Positions 27,220 through 38,691 of a stretch of DNA of 64,000 nucleotides are shown piece after piece. The translations under genes were made by a program, and so were the position numbers. How positions within the stretch are numbered: position 1 is the stretch's first letter; every line of letters begins with the position of its first letter. The notes below the pieces were generated by a model. It searched no databases, was not told where the DNA came from, and saw nothing but the letters and a program-made list of their open reading frames with translations. Origin of the DNA: Labrenzia sp. OB1 (GTDB lineage Bacteria; Pseudomonadota; Alphaproteobacteria; Rhizobiales; Stappiaceae); NCBI RefSeq assembly GCF_001624695.1, contig NZ_JSEP01000001.1:468501-532500 (forward strand), given 5' to 3'.

Positions 27220-27299
27220 GTCCTCGTCCTCTTCCAGTGAGCGCCCGCTTCAACATATGCCGGACACATCAAACTCAAGGACATACTGACGAGAATTCA

Positions 27300-27357
27300 T
27301 TAAAGGTGACTTAACTTTGTTCTTTAACCGTGATTTTTTACCTTAACGCAACCTTAA
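27300..27357 (-). promoter_or_regulatory. Two CtrA-binding boxes upstream of the outer-membrane protein gene
   Basis: TTAA-AGGTGAC-TTAAC (27300-27315) and TTAA-CGCAACC-TTAA (27343-27357) both match the CtrA consensus TTAA-N7-TTAA exactly. They are 43 bases apart in an AT-rich stretch upstream of the minus-strand gene; no other convincing pair was found in the window. Confidence 0.7.
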
Positions 27358-27430
27358 TTGGCGGTGGTTTATTTACAAAAGATTAAAATTTGCTCTCAAC
27401 TCGAGATACTTGGATTTCAGGGCCTGGATA

Positions 27431-28774
27431 TCAGGCCGCAGCGGAAGCCACGACACCGACGATATCGTTGACCACCTGCTTGACAAGCTCCGCATCGTCG
27501 CCTTCCGCCATCACCCGGATAAGAGGTTCGGTCCCGGAGGCGCGGATCACAAGACGGCCGGATTTGCCCAGACGCGCCTCACCATCTTCAATGGCAGACT
27601 TGACGAGGTCCTTCTCCAGCGGCGTACCGCCGCTGTAACGCACGTTCTTGAGCACCTGGGGCACAGGCTCGAACCGGCGGCAGACTTCTGAAACCGGCCT
27701 GTTCTGGTCCTTCACGCAGGCAAGCACCTGCAGAGCGGCGATCAGACCGTCACCGGTGGTGGCAAAATCGGACAGGACGATATGTCCCGACTGTTCTCCC
27801 CCGACGTTATAGCCGTTGGCGCGCATGTGTTCGACCACATAGCGGTCCCCCACCCGTGTACGGGCGAGGTTGAGGCCAAGGCTTTCAAGATACCGCTCCA
27901 GCCCGAGGTTCGACATTACGGTCGCAACGATTCCCTGACCTGACAAACGGTTGCTCGCCTGCCAGGATTGCGCCACCACGGCCATCAACTGGTCACCGTC
28001 GACAACGGCTCCGTTCTCATCGACGATGATGACGCGGTCCGCATCGCCGTCGAGTGCGATACCTATATCCGCCCTGACCTCATGCACCTTTTCCGACAGC
28101 GCATCGGTGGACGTGGAACCGCATTCCTTGTTGATGTTGAAGCCGTCCGGCGAGACCCCCATCGTGATCACGTCCGCGCCAAGCTCCCACAAAGCTTCGG
28201 GAGCCACCTTGTAAGCCGCGCCATTGGCGCAATCGATGACCACGCGCAAACCTTCAAGGCTCATTTCGCGCGGCAGGGTGCGCTTGGCGAATTCGATATA
28301 GCGCTGCTGAGCGCCGTCGATCCGCTTTGCCCGGCCAAGGTCGCTTGCTTCCGGAAGGCGGGACGTCAGGTCGGCTTCGATCAGCTTCTCGATGGTCTTC
28401 TCGATCTCGTCGCTGAGCTTGAAACCGTCCGGTCCGAAGAACTTGATGCCGTTGTCCTGAAAAGGATTGTGCGAGGCGGAAATCATCACGCCGAGATCGG
28501 ACCTGAGCGACCGGGTAAGCATGGCGACCGCCGGCGTGGGCATCGGCCCGAGCAGGAACACATCTATGCCGACGGACGTAAACCCGGCCACCAGTGCGTT
28601 CTCAAGCATGTATCCGGAAAGACGCGTATCCTTGCCGATGACCACCCGGTGGCGGTGTCCGCCGTTCTTGAACACCAGACCGGCAGCCATACCGACCTTC
28701 AGAGCCATCTCCGCCGTCATGGGATATGTATTGGCCTGGCCGCGAATACCGTCGGTCCCGAAAAACTTACGCAT
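27431..28774 (-). CDS. glmM: Phosphoglucosamine mutase GlmM
   Basis: Converts glucosamine-6-phosphate to glucosamine-1-phosphate for UDP-GlcNAc, hence peptidoglycan and LPS synthesis. The 447 residues contain the N-terminal [11 protein letters not shown], the phospho-serine in [12 protein letters not shown] (Ser101), the metal loop DGDADRVI and the substrate loop GGEQSGH; the phosphate-binding RASGTEP is near the end. I start at ATG 28774; the codon before it is TTG and could be read as a start. It follows ftsH after a terminator, so it has its own promoter. Confidence 0.96.
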   Translation of the reverse strand: MRKFFGTDGIRGQANTYPMTAEMALKVGMAAGLVFKNGGHRHRVVIGKDTRLSGYMLENALVAGFTSVGIDVFLLGPMPTPAVAMLTRSLRSDLGVMISASHNPFQDNGIKFFGPDGFKLSDEIEKTIEKLIEADLTSRLPEASDLGRAKRIDGAQQRYIEFAKRTLPREMSLEGLRVVIDCANGAAYKVAPEALWELGADVITMGVSPDGFNINKECGSTSTDALSEKVHEVRADIGIALDGDADRVIIVDENGAVVDGDQLMAVVAQSWQASNRLSGQGIVATVMSNLGLERYLESLGLNLARTRVGDRYVVEHMRANGYNVGGEQSGHIVLSDFATTGDGLIAALQVLACVKDQNRPVSEVCRRFEPVPQVLKNVRYSGGTPLEKDLVKSAIEDGEARLGKSGRLVIRASGTEPLIRVMAEGDDAELVKQVVNDIVGVVASAAA

Positions 28775-28803
28775 CAATCATGTCCGTTGAATTGTCTTTA
28801 TTT

Positions 28804-28858
28804 GTGCGAACTCGCACCAAAGCTGGTCGATCAAGCGCATATTTAGCGCAGTTCGCAC
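28804..28858. promoter_or_regulatory. Inverted repeat in the glmM leader
   Basis: GTGCGAACT (28804-28812) and AGTTCGCAC (28850-28858) are perfect inverted copies separated by 37 bases, in the region between the ftsH terminator and glmM. They could form a leader hairpin or be a pair of operator half-sites. Confidence 0.35.
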
Positions 28859-28923
28859 TGCCTGTGCTTCAAAATATGTGAGCAATTGTTACCATTCACT
28901 GACAATCCGCAAAGGCCGGAATA

Positions 28924-28952
28924 AAAATGCCCGGCTTGCGCCGGGCATTTGA
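28924..28952 (-). terminator. Terminator of ftsH
   Basis: AAATGCCCGGC / GCCGGGCATTT perfect stem with TTGC loop, followed on the minus strand by TTTTTATT; about 30 bases after the ftsH stop. Confidence 0.9.
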
Positions 28953-28980
28953 AGTCATTGCGTTGATCGCCGGGACGCAA

Positions 28981-30900
<1,920 letters not shown>

Positions 30901-31068
30901 TTTGTTCCCTTAACCGCCCGACGCGACATAACTCACGCGGTTATTTTCCTTCAAGCGAAGATAGGTCGCCCAAGGCCCGCTGCCAAGGCGGTGCGCCATA
31001 GTTGCGCAGATGCACTGACTAATTTGTTAAGTTCGGAGCTCTAACAGATGTTGAACCTGAGGAAAACT

Positions 31069-32469
31069 CTAGATTTCCTCTTCCGGGCCTCCACCATACA
31101 GATATTCAGCCTGCAAATTGTGCAGGAACGATGTTCTTTCCAAATTCAGTGCAATACCCTCGTCAGAATTGCCGACCGGCAGATACGTCGAAAGAGAAGA
31201 TGTACCGATGATGCCCTCCGCCGTCCAAACGACCGGTGAACAGTCGAAGGCCTCCTTCGGCCAGCCGTCGGGCCAGAAAACATCCCTGGCCTGAACAGGT
31301 GCGCGGCAGAGCGGCCCCAGATGCAGCTTGCCCTCAACATCCGGCGAGGACATATCGGAGGGCCGCCAATACCGGTAACGATTGTCCCAGACACCAGGGG
31401 CAGCCGCGACGGTTAGCGTTTCGGGAGCTGTCCGGCCCACTTCCTTCCAGACCCGGATCGTGCTGCTGTCCGCGTCAAAAATCGCCCCTGCAAGCGTCTG
31501 CCGGCAATCGTTTCCGGCACTCAGCACCAGATCCAGAGCGTCCAGTTTGCGGAACCTGATCCGGACCCGGCTCCCGGCAGCGCCTGACGCCAATCGGATC
31601 AGCAGCCGCAGCCGCAGATCTTTCGCGGTTGCCCGATAGGCGTCCCGGCTCATCCTGAGCGGACCTGCCGGATGCTCGGTGACATGTTGTTGCACCAGCG
31701 TCTGAAGCGTTGTCTCAAGAGCTTCGCCCGCGCGGCGCAAATGCCCTGCCGTCTGCGCGATCCGGCTGGCGCTGAGACCTTCTTCGTCCAGCAGCGACAT
31801 GATGGCCCGCAGGCGGCTTCGTTTGTATTTGAGGTCGAGGTTGGAAGGATCGGAACACCAGGTCTGCCCGCGCTGCCTCAGACTTGCCTCAAGGCGGCTC
31901 TTCGGCACACTCAGAAGCGGGCGCAACAACCGCAACCCGTGCGGACCGCCCGCCTCGTCGTCCGCCATGGCGCCCAGTCCGGCAAGCCCGCTGCCGCGCG
32001 TCAGCCGGTCCAGAAAGGTTTCGGCCTGATCGTCCAGATGATGTGCCAGCACAAGAGCCTGGGCGCCCGACTGCCGCATATGACCGGCGATCAGGCGATA
32101 ACGCGCCCGGCGCGCTTCCTCCTGGACATTGCTGACGGGTTTTTCACCTTCCCAACGGAGGATTTTCGCAGGCAGGCCCCGACCGGCGGCCATTGCGGCA
32201 ACAAAATCCGCTTCAGCGGCACTTTCCGGGCGCAGCCCGTGATCGACACAGACAACGTCCGCATCGCCCCGCCAGGACGCACGTCTCATCCATTCGCTGA
32301 AAAGAACAAGAAGACTTGAGGAATCCGCTCCGCCCGAGACGGCAAGAGTGAGCTTTGAAAAGGGTTTCAGACCGCTGAAAAGAAAATCGATATCTTCGTC
32401 CGGGAGCGCTGAATGCTCAACCGGCGGCTCGACTGGCCCGTCAGGTACATTGTGCACGGCGGCGCTCAT
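31069..32469 (-). CDS. tilS: tRNA(Ile)-lysidine synthetase TilS
   Basis: Modifies C34 of the CAU-anticodon tRNA-Ile to lysidine, so AUA is read as isoleucine. The 466 residues from the chosen ATG show the ATP-pyrophosphatase P-loop LAVSGGADSS (about 42-51), the VDHGLRPES motif, LAHHLDDQAETFLDRL, and a long, more divergent C-terminal domain. The ATG chosen gives a 29-base overlap with the end of cpoB, consistent with coupling in the tol-pal transcript; an earlier start would extend further into cpoB. Length agrees with long-form TilS. Confidence 0.92.
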   Translation of the reverse strand: MSAAVHNVPDGPVEPPVEHSALPDEDIDFLFSGLKPFSKLTLAVSGGADSSSLLVLFSEWMRRASWRGDADVVCVDHGLRPESAAEADFVAAMAAGRGLPAKILRWEGEKPVSNVQEEARRARYRLIAGHMRQSGAQALVLAHHLDDQAETFLDRLTRGSGLAGLGAMADDEAGGPHGLRLLRPLLSVPKSRLEASLRQRGQTWCSDPSNLDLKYKRSRLRAIMSLLDEEGLSASRIAQTAGHLRRAGEALETTLQTLVQQHVTEHPAGPLRMSRDAYRATAKDLRLRLLIRLASGAAGSRVRIRFRKLDALDLVLSAGNDCRQTLAGAIFDADSSTIRVWKEVGRTAPETLTVAAAPGVWDNRYRYWRPSDMSSPDVEGKLHLGPLCRAPVQARDVFWPDGWPKEAFDCSPVVWTAEGIIGTSSLSTYLPVGNSDEGIALNLERTSFLHNLQAEYLYGGGPEEEI

Positions 32470-33391
32470 CCCGTGCCTGCGACAAAACGGCGGGGGCGGC
32501 ATTCGGATATTTGTTGAGGAGTTCGGAGAAAGTCGCGCAGGCGGCATCCGCCTCGCCGAGGCCGCGCAGCGACACGCCGAGTTTCAGGAGACTGTCCGGG
32601 CTCTTCGAATTGCCGGGATGGTCCGTATAGGTCTTCAGAAACGCATCCGCGGCTTCGCGGAAATTCTGCTGTGCAAGCAGGCTTTCCCCCAGCCAGTACT
32701 GGGCATTGGCCGACAGACCGTCTTCCGGGTAGTTCTCCAGGAATGTCCGGAAGCCCTGTTCGGCACCGGCATAATCGCCATTGACCGCGAGGGAATAGGC
32801 CTGATCGTAATCCGTGCGGGGGTCGCTGCTGCCAATAACGCTTGCAATCTGGTCGTCATTGGTCGCCAGACCCGGATCGGGAGCAAAGTCCCCACCCGCG
32901 CCGGGCAGATTTTCCAGTCCCTGCGCCAGGGCGGACAGATCGATCGGTCCGTCGGTCGGCAACCCGGTCGGGCCTTCATAGCCGCCGGCCTGCGACCAGT
33001 CGCTGTCGCCCGATCCGCCTGACGGGAGGGTCGCGAACCCGCCGCCCGGCGCAATCAGGGTACCCGTTTCCGGTGTCCCCTCCGGGGAGAGCCCTGGTGC
33101 GGTGCTCCCCGGCGCCACGTCGGACCGTTTGCCCGGCGTTCCGCCTTCAAGCTGCTGAAAACGGTATTCATTGTCTTCCTGCATGCGGCGCATCTGGTCC
33201 TGCAGTTCCCGCATCTGGTAGGCCAGTTGCTCAATCTGCCCGGTCAGCACCCGGATACGCTCTTCCAACTGGCCGATCCGGACAGATGAATCATCATTCT
33301 TGCGTCCGAACAGCTGCGCCTCGGACGGTGTGGCAGCGGCGATGAAAACCACCGCCATGACGAGACCTGCCAGTCCCCTTAAATTCCGCAT
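32441..33391 (-). CDS. cpoB: Cell-division coordinator CpoB (YbgF), Tol-associated periplasmic protein
   Basis: 316 residues: a signal peptide (LAGLVMAVVFIAAATPSEA), an N-terminal trimerising coiled coil (RIGQLEERIRVLTGQIEQLAYQMRELQDQMRR), a Gly/Pro/Ser-rich linker, and three TPR repeats (YDQAYSLAVNGDYAGAEQGF, AQYWLGESLLAQQNF, LLKLGVSLRGLGEADAACATF). CpoB links the Tol complex to peptidoglycan synthesis during constriction in E. coli. The start is fixed by GGAGGAG immediately upstream; a longer frame lacks a signal peptide at its N-terminus. Confidence 0.9.
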   Translation of the reverse strand: MRNLRGLAGLVMAVVFIAAATPSEAQLFGRKNDDSSVRIGQLEERIRVLTGQIEQLAYQMRELQDQMRRMQEDNEYRFQQLEGGTPGKRSDVAPGSTAPGLSPEGTPETGTLIAPGGGFATLPSGGSGDSDWSQAGGYEGPTGLPTDGPIDLSALAQGLENLPGAGGDFAPDPGLATNDDQIASVIGSSDPRTDYDQAYSLAVNGDYAGAEQGFRTFLENYPEDGLSANAQYWLGESLLAQQNFREAADAFLKTYTDHPGNSKSPDSLLKLGVSLRGLGEADAACATFSELLNKYPNAAPAVLSQARDERRRAQCT

Positions 33392-33614
33392 TCGCTCCTC
33401 CGGTCTGGGATATGCCGAGCACCAACGGACCGGACAAATAGCCAATACCGACGCAGATCCGTGTGCATGACGTCTCATACCCTCCGGTATGTATCATGCC
33501 CGGCTCTGTACTCAAGGGCACAGAGCGCCCGGACTTCGGCTAAATTTTGGCAGTGACGGCATTGAGCCGGAAGAATTCGGCCCGTTTTCATGCCCCCCGC
33601 CGTTCAGATGGCAT

Positions 33615-33644
33615 GAAAAAGGCCGGACACTGGGTCCGGCCTTC
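33615..33644 (-). terminator. Terminator after pal
   Basis: AAGGCCGGAC / GTCCGGCCTT hairpin followed on the minus strand by TTTTTC, about 21 bases after the pal stop codon. It separates pal from cpoB, so part of the tol transcript may end here. Confidence 0.8.
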
Positions 33645-33664
33645 GGTTCAGATCGGCGATCCGA

Positions 33665-34150
33665 TCAGTTGGTGGCGTTGTTGAGAACCGTCACCGCACG
33701 CCGGTTCTGGGACCAGCAGCTGTTGTCGTTACACACGGCCACCGGACGTTCCTTGCCGTAGGAAATCGTCTTGATACGCGATGCATTCACACCCTGGGAG
33801 ACGAGATAGTCCCGCGCGGCCTGCGCGCGTCGCGCGCCAAGTGCAATGTTGTACTGGCGCGTGCCGCGCTCGTCGGCATGGCCTTCCACGGTAATCGTGT
33901 ACTGCGAATAGCGGCTCAGCCATTTTGCCTGATTGGCAAGCGTCGCCTGGGCCTGCGAATTTATCACCGACTGGTCTTCTTCGAAGAACACACGGTCGCC
34001 GACATTCACCACAAAGTCCTGGCCTGTGCCCGGCTTCACATTACCTGCAAGCCCGTCCGGTTTGGTCTGGGCACATGCCGCCACAAACAGAACAGCGAAA
34101 CAGATGGCCATCCATCGCGCGCCCTGAACGGCGTTTTCTCGTTTGAACAT
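33665..34150 (-). CDS. pal: Peptidoglycan-associated lipoprotein Pal
   Basis: A 161-residue outer-membrane lipoprotein that anchors the outer membrane to peptidoglycan and is moved by Tol. The lipobox is FVAAC with the lipidated Cys26, followed by a short linker and an OmpA-like domain: RVFFEEDQSVI, ITVEGHADERGTRQYNIALGARRAQAARDYL, ISYGKERPV and the disulphide-like CNDNSC. The terminal NRRAVTVL is standard. It has its own upstream region of 205 bases containing a near-consensus CtrA site. Confidence 0.95.
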   Translation of the reverse strand: MFKRENAVQGARWMAICFAVLFVAACAQTKPDGLAGNVKPGTGQDFVVNVGDRVFFEEDQSVINSQAQATLANQAKWLSRYSQYTITVEGHADERGTRQYNIALGARRAQAARDYLVSQGVNASRIKTISYGKERPVAVCNDNSCWSQNRRAVTVLNNATN

Positions 34151-34355
34151 TCCTGTCTCCTAATCCCCAGCCCCGCCAACCTGACCTCATGGATCGTCTG
34201 GTCTTTGGTAAACGCTTTCTAGCCAAACCTGGTTAAAACCGTCTTTGCAAACATGGTTAACAACTTCCTAACACGGCCTGTCTGTCAAGCCTGTATCGAA
34301 AGTCCCGCGCGGTCTGCCTTTCCATGACATCAGGCAAGGCAGGCCGCATGATGTC

Positions 34356-35705
34356 TCAGTCGATCAGCGGCGACCAGGACGGATCCGACGCGAAGGCCGG
34401 GGTTTCAACCCGCTGTTCATTGTATCCGGTCAGGTCGACCGTCCAGACCTGCGGCCCACCGTTGGCGCCAGGCGTATCGCGGAAGAACACCAGCACCCGC
34501 CCGTTGGGAGACCAGGCCGGCCCCTCGTTATGATATCCCTCGGTCAGGATGCGCTCGCCCTTGCCGTCCGGCCGCATGACACCGATCATGAACCGCCCCT
34601 GATGCTGTTTGGTGAAGGCAATCAGGTCGCCGCGCGGTGACCAGACCGGCGTCGAATACCGGCCGGGGCCGAACGAAATTCGCTTTGCCTCACCTCCGCC
34701 CGCGTTCATGACATAGAGCTGCTGCGAGCCGCCCCGGTCGGATTCGAAGACGATCTGCCGTGCGTCCGGTGAAAAGGAGGGGCTCGTGTCGATGGCGGCC
34801 GAATTGGTCAGCCGCGTGGTCTGGCGGGACCTGAGATCCATCTTGAAGATATTCGCGTTGCCACCCTGTTGAAGGCTCATGACGACGCTTTGCCCGTCCG
34901 GTGAGAACCGGGGTGCGAAGGTCATGCCGGGAAAGTTACCGACGATTTCGCGCTGTCCGGTCTCGATGTTGAGAAGATAGACGCTCGGATCCGCACCGCC
35001 ATAGGACATGTAGGTGACTTCCTGGCTCGTCGGCGAGAACCGGGGAGTAAGCACCAGATCCTCGCCACGCGTCAGATAACGGACATTGGCGCCGTCCTGA
35101 TCCATGATCGCCAGACGCTTGACCCTTTTGTCCTTGGGGCCGGTTTCGTCGACGAAAACGATGCGCGTATCGAAATAGCCTTTTTCGCCGGTCAGCCGCT
35201 CGTAGATCGCGTCCGAGATGATATGCGCCAGGCGGCGCCAGTTTTCCGGCGTCGTGTAGAACTGCTGTCCAAGCATCTGCTCCTGCGCGAACACGTCCCA
35301 GAGGCGGAATTCGGCACGCAGCCGCCCGTCCGCCTGCTTGATGACGGTCCCCGTGACCAGCGCCTGCGCCGAAATCTGCCGCCAGTCGCCGAAGCGCGGT
35401 GTGGAATTCACGCTCATGTTCTTCTGGATGAAACTGGCCGGATCCAGAGGATTGAACAGCCCGGAGCGTTTCAGATCGGCTGAGATCACCGACGTCATGT
35501 CGGCAGCCAGCTTGCTGTCGCCTCCGTCGGCGGAAAATGACGGCAGGGCAATCGGCAGCGGCTCGATGTTTCCCTGGGTTATATCGATTTCAACAAGCGC
35601 CGATGCCGGTCGTGGTGCGATGACGGTCGCCAAAACCATCAGGACGGCAAGTCCGACGGATCTCCGGTCAGCGAGAACAGAAAGTTTTTTCAGTATTCCA
35701 CGCAT
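34356..35705 (-). CDS. tolB: Tol-Pal system beta-propeller protein TolB
   Basis: A 449-residue periplasmic protein that interacts with Pal and TolA. A signal peptide ([20 protein letters not shown]) is followed by the N-terminal D1 domain ([20 protein letters not shown]) and a WD40-like propeller with repeated FSPDGQ / SPTSQ / WSPRGD / WSPNGR blade motifs. I choose ATG 35705 with an AGGGAG site; the in-frame TTG 39 bases upstream is less likely. It lies about 45 bases after tolA. Confidence 0.95.
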   Translation of the reverse strand: MRGILKKLSVLADRRSVGLAVLMVLATVIAPRPASALVEIDITQGNIEPLPIALPSFSADGGDSKLAADMTSVISADLKRSGLFNPLDPASFIQKNMSVNSTPRFGDWRQISAQALVTGTVIKQADGRLRAEFRLWDVFAQEQMLGQQFYTTPENWRRLAHIISDAIYERLTGEKGYFDTRIVFVDETGPKDKRVKRLAIMDQDGANVRYLTRGEDLVLTPRFSPTSQEVTYMSYGGADPSVYLLNIETGQREIVGNFPGMTFAPRFSPDGQSVVMSLQQGGNANIFKMDLRSRQTTRLTNSAAIDTSPSFSPDARQIVFESDRGGSQQLYVMNAGGGEAKRISFGPGRYSTPVWSPRGDLIAFTKQHQGRFMIGVMRPDGKGERILTEGYHNEGPAWSPNGRVLVFFRDTPGANGGPQVWTVDLTGYNEQRVETPAFASDPSWSPLID

Positions 35706-35750
35706 GAGCACAACAGCTCCCTTATCGACAATCAGTTCGGCCAAGCCGGA

Positions 35751-36707
35751 CTATCCCCCAAGCATCTCTCTCGGGTCAAAGTTTATGATGACTTCCTGCC
35801 ATGCGTCGTATTTCGCAACCGGCAGGGAATATGGCTGGCAGCGCATGACGGCGCGTACGGCACTGCTCGCGGCCGCCCCGAAGGCCGGATTTCCGCTTGA
35901 ATTGAGCACCTCGGGACTGCCTGAAACGTCTCCGGCGCGCGAAAGGTTGAAGCGGACCCTGACCTTGAGATCTTCCGCACCGACCGCACCGACCGGCGGG
36001 CTCCAGCATTGCGCCACCTGGCCTCTGAGCGCGTCGAGTTCCGACTGGCTCATGCGCACATCCTGCTGGCCCCTGTTGGATCCGAGCGAGGCCGGCTGCT
36101 GCGACGACGCTCCGGACTGTTTCGCCGGTTCGACCTTGTTCAGAAGAGCCGCGATCTGTGTGCTGTCGAAGTTTTCGTCCGGTGGTTCGGGCGTTCTTCT
36201 CGGCGCAGCAGGTTTCGACCGCGGAGCCACGCTCGTGACGATCGGTTGCGGGGCCGGCGCGGCTTCCTGCTGCGGTTCCGGTTCCGGCGCGGGTTCAGCC
36301 GCGGGCACCGGTTCGGCCGTCTCGGCGGGCTCAGGCTCCGGAGCGGGTGCCGGTTCAGGCTCAGGTTCTGGTTCCGCAACCTGCTCGGGAGCAGGCGTCG
36401 GCTCGGGTGCGGGCGTGGGAGCCGGGGTCGGCGGCGTCGGCTGCTGAACGTTGCTCTCGCCCGGCGTCTCGTCGGGTTCGGTCGGCTTTTCCGAAGGTGT
36501 CTTGCTGGGTTCCACCGCTGCGACTTCCCGGATCTCGGCGGTTTTCTCACCGATCCTCAGCCGCGTGAATTCTTCAATCGGCACCAGATCGACCGGGAGG
36601 GAATCCACTGCGGGCACAGAATAACTCTCCGCGTCCGGAAAGGCCGCAATGCCCCAGAGCAGGATGGCCGTATGACCGGCCAAAGACGCGATGAGACCTG
36701 CGCGCAT
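35751..36707 (-). CDS. tolA: Tol system protein TolA
   Basis: 318 residues: one N-terminal membrane helix (LIASLAGHTAILLWGIAAF), a long Pro/Glu/Ala-rich linker (about 75-165) made of PEPEPEP-like repeats rather than the lysine-rich helix of E. coli TolA, and a C-terminal domain (VAQCWSPPVGAVGAEDLKVRVRFNL ... RCQPYSLP) with the cysteine pair usual for TolA III. It bridges inner membrane TolQR to Pal/TolB. The repeat-rich linker is low-complexity DNA, not a CRISPR or other element. Confidence 0.93.
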   Translation of the reverse strand: MRAGLIASLAGHTAILLWGIAAFPDAESYSVPAVDSLPVDLVPIEEFTRLRIGEKTAEIREVAAVEPSKTPSEKPTEPDETPGESNVQQPTPPTPAPTPAPEPTPAPEQVAEPEPEPEPAPAPEPEPAETAEPVPAAEPAPEPEPQQEAAPAPQPIVTSVAPRSKPAAPRRTPEPPDENFDSTQIAALLNKVEPAKQSGASSQQPASLGSNRGQQDVRMSQSELDALRGQVAQCWSPPVGAVGAEDLKVRVRFNLSRAGDVSGSPEVLNSSGNPAFGAAASSAVRAVMRCQPYSLPVAKYDAWQEVIINFDPREMLGG

Positions 36708-36713
36708 GACGCG

Positions 36714-37163
36714 TTACGAGTCCCGTTCTTCCAGAGTGACAAGACCGAGGCGTTTGAACCCGGCCGCGTTGATCCGTCCCATAAGCTTCATCACCGTGCC
36801 GTAGTCGGCATCCTGATCGCCGCGCACGTAGATCCGTTCCTCGTAGCCGTTGGATGCGATGGCCTCGAGCTTCGGCACCACTTCGTCCAGTCCGATCGGT
36901 GTATCCTGAATGAAGATCTCTCCGGCGGCGTTCACCGAGATCGTTATCGGCTCCGTATCCCCTTCAAGCGCCTTGGCGCGGGTTTCCGGAAGGTCGATCG
37001 GCACACCTACGGTCAGCAGCGGTGCGGCCACCATGAAGATGATCAGCAGAACCAGCATGACGTCCACGAAGGGCGTCACGTTGATTTCGCTCATCGGCGC
37101 ATTCCGCCGCCGGCGCCGTCCGCGCCGTCCGCCCGACTGGCCTGAACTGACCTGCATGGCCAT
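36714..37163 (-). CDS. tolR: Tol system protein TolR (ExbD family)
   Basis: A 149-residue ExbD/TolR protein with a basic N-terminus (GGRRGRRRRRN), one membrane helix (VDVMLVLLIIFMVAAPLLTV) that carries the conserved proton-channel aspartate (PFVDVML), and a periplasmic domain ending in GLVTLEE. It forms the proton channel with TolQ. GAGGGG precedes the start; only three bases separate it from the tolQ stop codon. Confidence 0.96.
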   Translation of the reverse strand: MAMQVSSGQSGGRRGRRRRRNAPMSEINVTPFVDVMLVLLIIFMVAAPLLTVGVPIDLPETRAKALEGDTEPITISVNAAGEIFIQDTPIGLDEVVPKLEAIASNGYEERIYVRGDQDADYGTVMKLMGRINAAGFKRLGLVTLEERDS

Positions 37164-37166
37164 GGT

Positions 37167-37874
37167 TCAGCCCCTCTCGTCGATCTGGCGGGACAGGATC
37201 GCTGAAAACTCGTCGGCGAACCCTTCCATGCGGGAGACCGCCTTGCCGACATCGTGGGAGTACTTGTTGTAGGCGATAACGGCCGGGATCGCCGCCAGCA
37301 GACCGAGCGCGGTCGCAAACAGCGCTTCCGCGATCCCCGGTGCGACAACTGCAAGGTTTGTGCTCTCGGAAGCCGCGATCGCCTGAAACGCCGTCATGAT
37401 GCCCCAGACCGTGCCGAACAGACCGATGAAGGGTGCCGCCGCACCGACGGTCGCCAGTATGAGCAGCCGGCTTTCAAGCCGTTCGGCTTCGCGCTGGATG
37501 GTGACATCCATCACCCTGTCGATACGTTGCTGCAAGCTGGCGATTGCAGGGCGCGCGCCTTCATGGCTTCGCTTCCACTCGCGCATGGCCGCAACGAACA
37601 GGGCCGCCATGGAATGGTTGACCCGATTGTGAAGCGTACCATAAAGCTCCTCGAGCGACTGGCCGGACCAGAACACCGTCTCGAATCGGCTCATCTGCCG
37701 CCGGGTGCGGCCGATGAGCATGAATTTATCGACGATGATGGCCCAGCACCACACCGATGCCAGGAGGAGGCCGAGCATGACGATCTTGACGACGATATGC
37801 GCCTGCCAGAACAGCGAGAAAAACGAAATACCGCTGTCGGGAGCTGTCAATGTCGATTGGACAAGTGTTTCCAT
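37167..37874 (-). CDS. tolQ: Tol system protein TolQ (ExbB family)
   Basis: A 235-residue inner-membrane proton-channel subunit with three membrane helices: about 17-45 (FFSLFWQAHIVVKIVMLGLL), about 140-160 (LLILATVGAAAPFIGLFGTVWG) and about 175-200 (GIAEALFATALGLLAAIPAVIAYN). The family motif GTVWGIM is present. It starts the tolQRAB genes. The 265-base gap to ybgC suggests a promoter there. Confidence 0.96.
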   Translation of the reverse strand: METLVQSTLTAPDSGISFFSLFWQAHIVVKIVMLGLLLASVWCWAIIVDKFMLIGRTRRQMSRFETVFWSGQSLEELYGTLHNRVNHSMAALFVAAMREWKRSHEGARPAIASLQQRIDRVMDVTIQREAERLESRLLILATVGAAAPFIGLFGTVWGIMTAFQAIAASESTNLAVVAPGIAEALFATALGLLAAIPAVIAYNKYSHDVGKAVSRMEGFADEFSAILSRQIDERG

Positions 37875-38139
37875 AATCTCAATGACCTCTTGGCGGTACG
37901 AAACCGTTGTGCATTCAAATCTCCGGCAGTTGCAGAATTGGACCGGAAATACGGACCGGCTCCTGTTGTTCTGCCGCCTCTCTGACGTTTGATTTTGTCA
38001 AAACTGGGACTTAACCAATCAAAGCAAGTCCATCTCTAAAGGAATCAATTAAGGTTACTGCGAGCTTAACGCATAAACCTCATTTGATTCATTTTCGCGG
38101 CAACACGCAGCCGTGATGAGGACAACCTGCCCAAGGTGT

Positions 38140-38607
38140 TCATCCGACAGACGTTTCACCCGGCGCGTGAAGACGAAGTTTTTCTGCAAGAATCGGTGGC
38201 ATTCGGGTCGCACGCCCCTGAGCGGTGATCACCGCGACGGTGACTGCGGCCGAAACCAGCAAGTCTTCGCCCCGGAAGACGACCTGATCAAGCTTCACCC
38301 GGGCGCCCCTGACATCCGAAACGCTGCTGCGAACCAGAAGAACATCGTCGATACGGGCGGGCTTTTGAAAATCGAGCGTCATGGACCGTACGGCGAAGGC
38401 AAGCGGAACGCCATGGTTTCCTCCCGCCAGTTCCGAATGATGAATACCGATCATGCGAAGAAAATCGGTGCGCGCGCGTTCGAAAAACTGCACGTAAGCC
38501 CCGTGATAGACAATGCCGGTGAAATCCGTGTCTTCATAATAGACGCGAATGGGCAGCACGTGGCCGCCCTCTTCCAGGCGTCCGGCAAGATCCGGCCAAT
38601 CAGTCAC
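38140..38607 (-). CDS. ybgC: YbgC-type acyl-CoA thioesterase
   Basis: A 155-residue hot-dog-fold thioesterase of the 4HBT/YbgC family that accompanies tol-pal in many proteobacteria. The catalytic aspartate lies in YYEDTDFTGIVYHGAYVQFFERAR, the family signature. The protein is slightly longer than E. coli YbgC, with an N-terminal hydrophilic extension. It is separated from tolQ by 265 bases, unlike the tight E. coli operon. Confidence 0.92.
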   Translation of the reverse strand: MTDWPDLAGRLEEGGHVLPIRVYYEDTDFTGIVYHGAYVQFFERARTDFLRMIGIHHSELAGGNHGVPLAFAVRSMTLDFQKPARIDDVLLVRSSVSDVRGARVKLDQVVFRGEDLLVSAAVTVAVITAQGRATRMPPILAEKLRLHAPGETSVG

Positions 38608-38691
38608 CGCAGCGTCCTTTTCTTTGCATTTATGAAGGCTGGAGCTTATCGCCTGCCACCGCCCGCGCCTAGCGTGTACGGCGCAAGTGAC

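Noticed and set aside
36240..36440. Repeats in tolA considered as a tandem array or CRISPR
   Set aside because: They encode an imperfect Pro-Glu linker in frame; there are no spaced, identical repeats.
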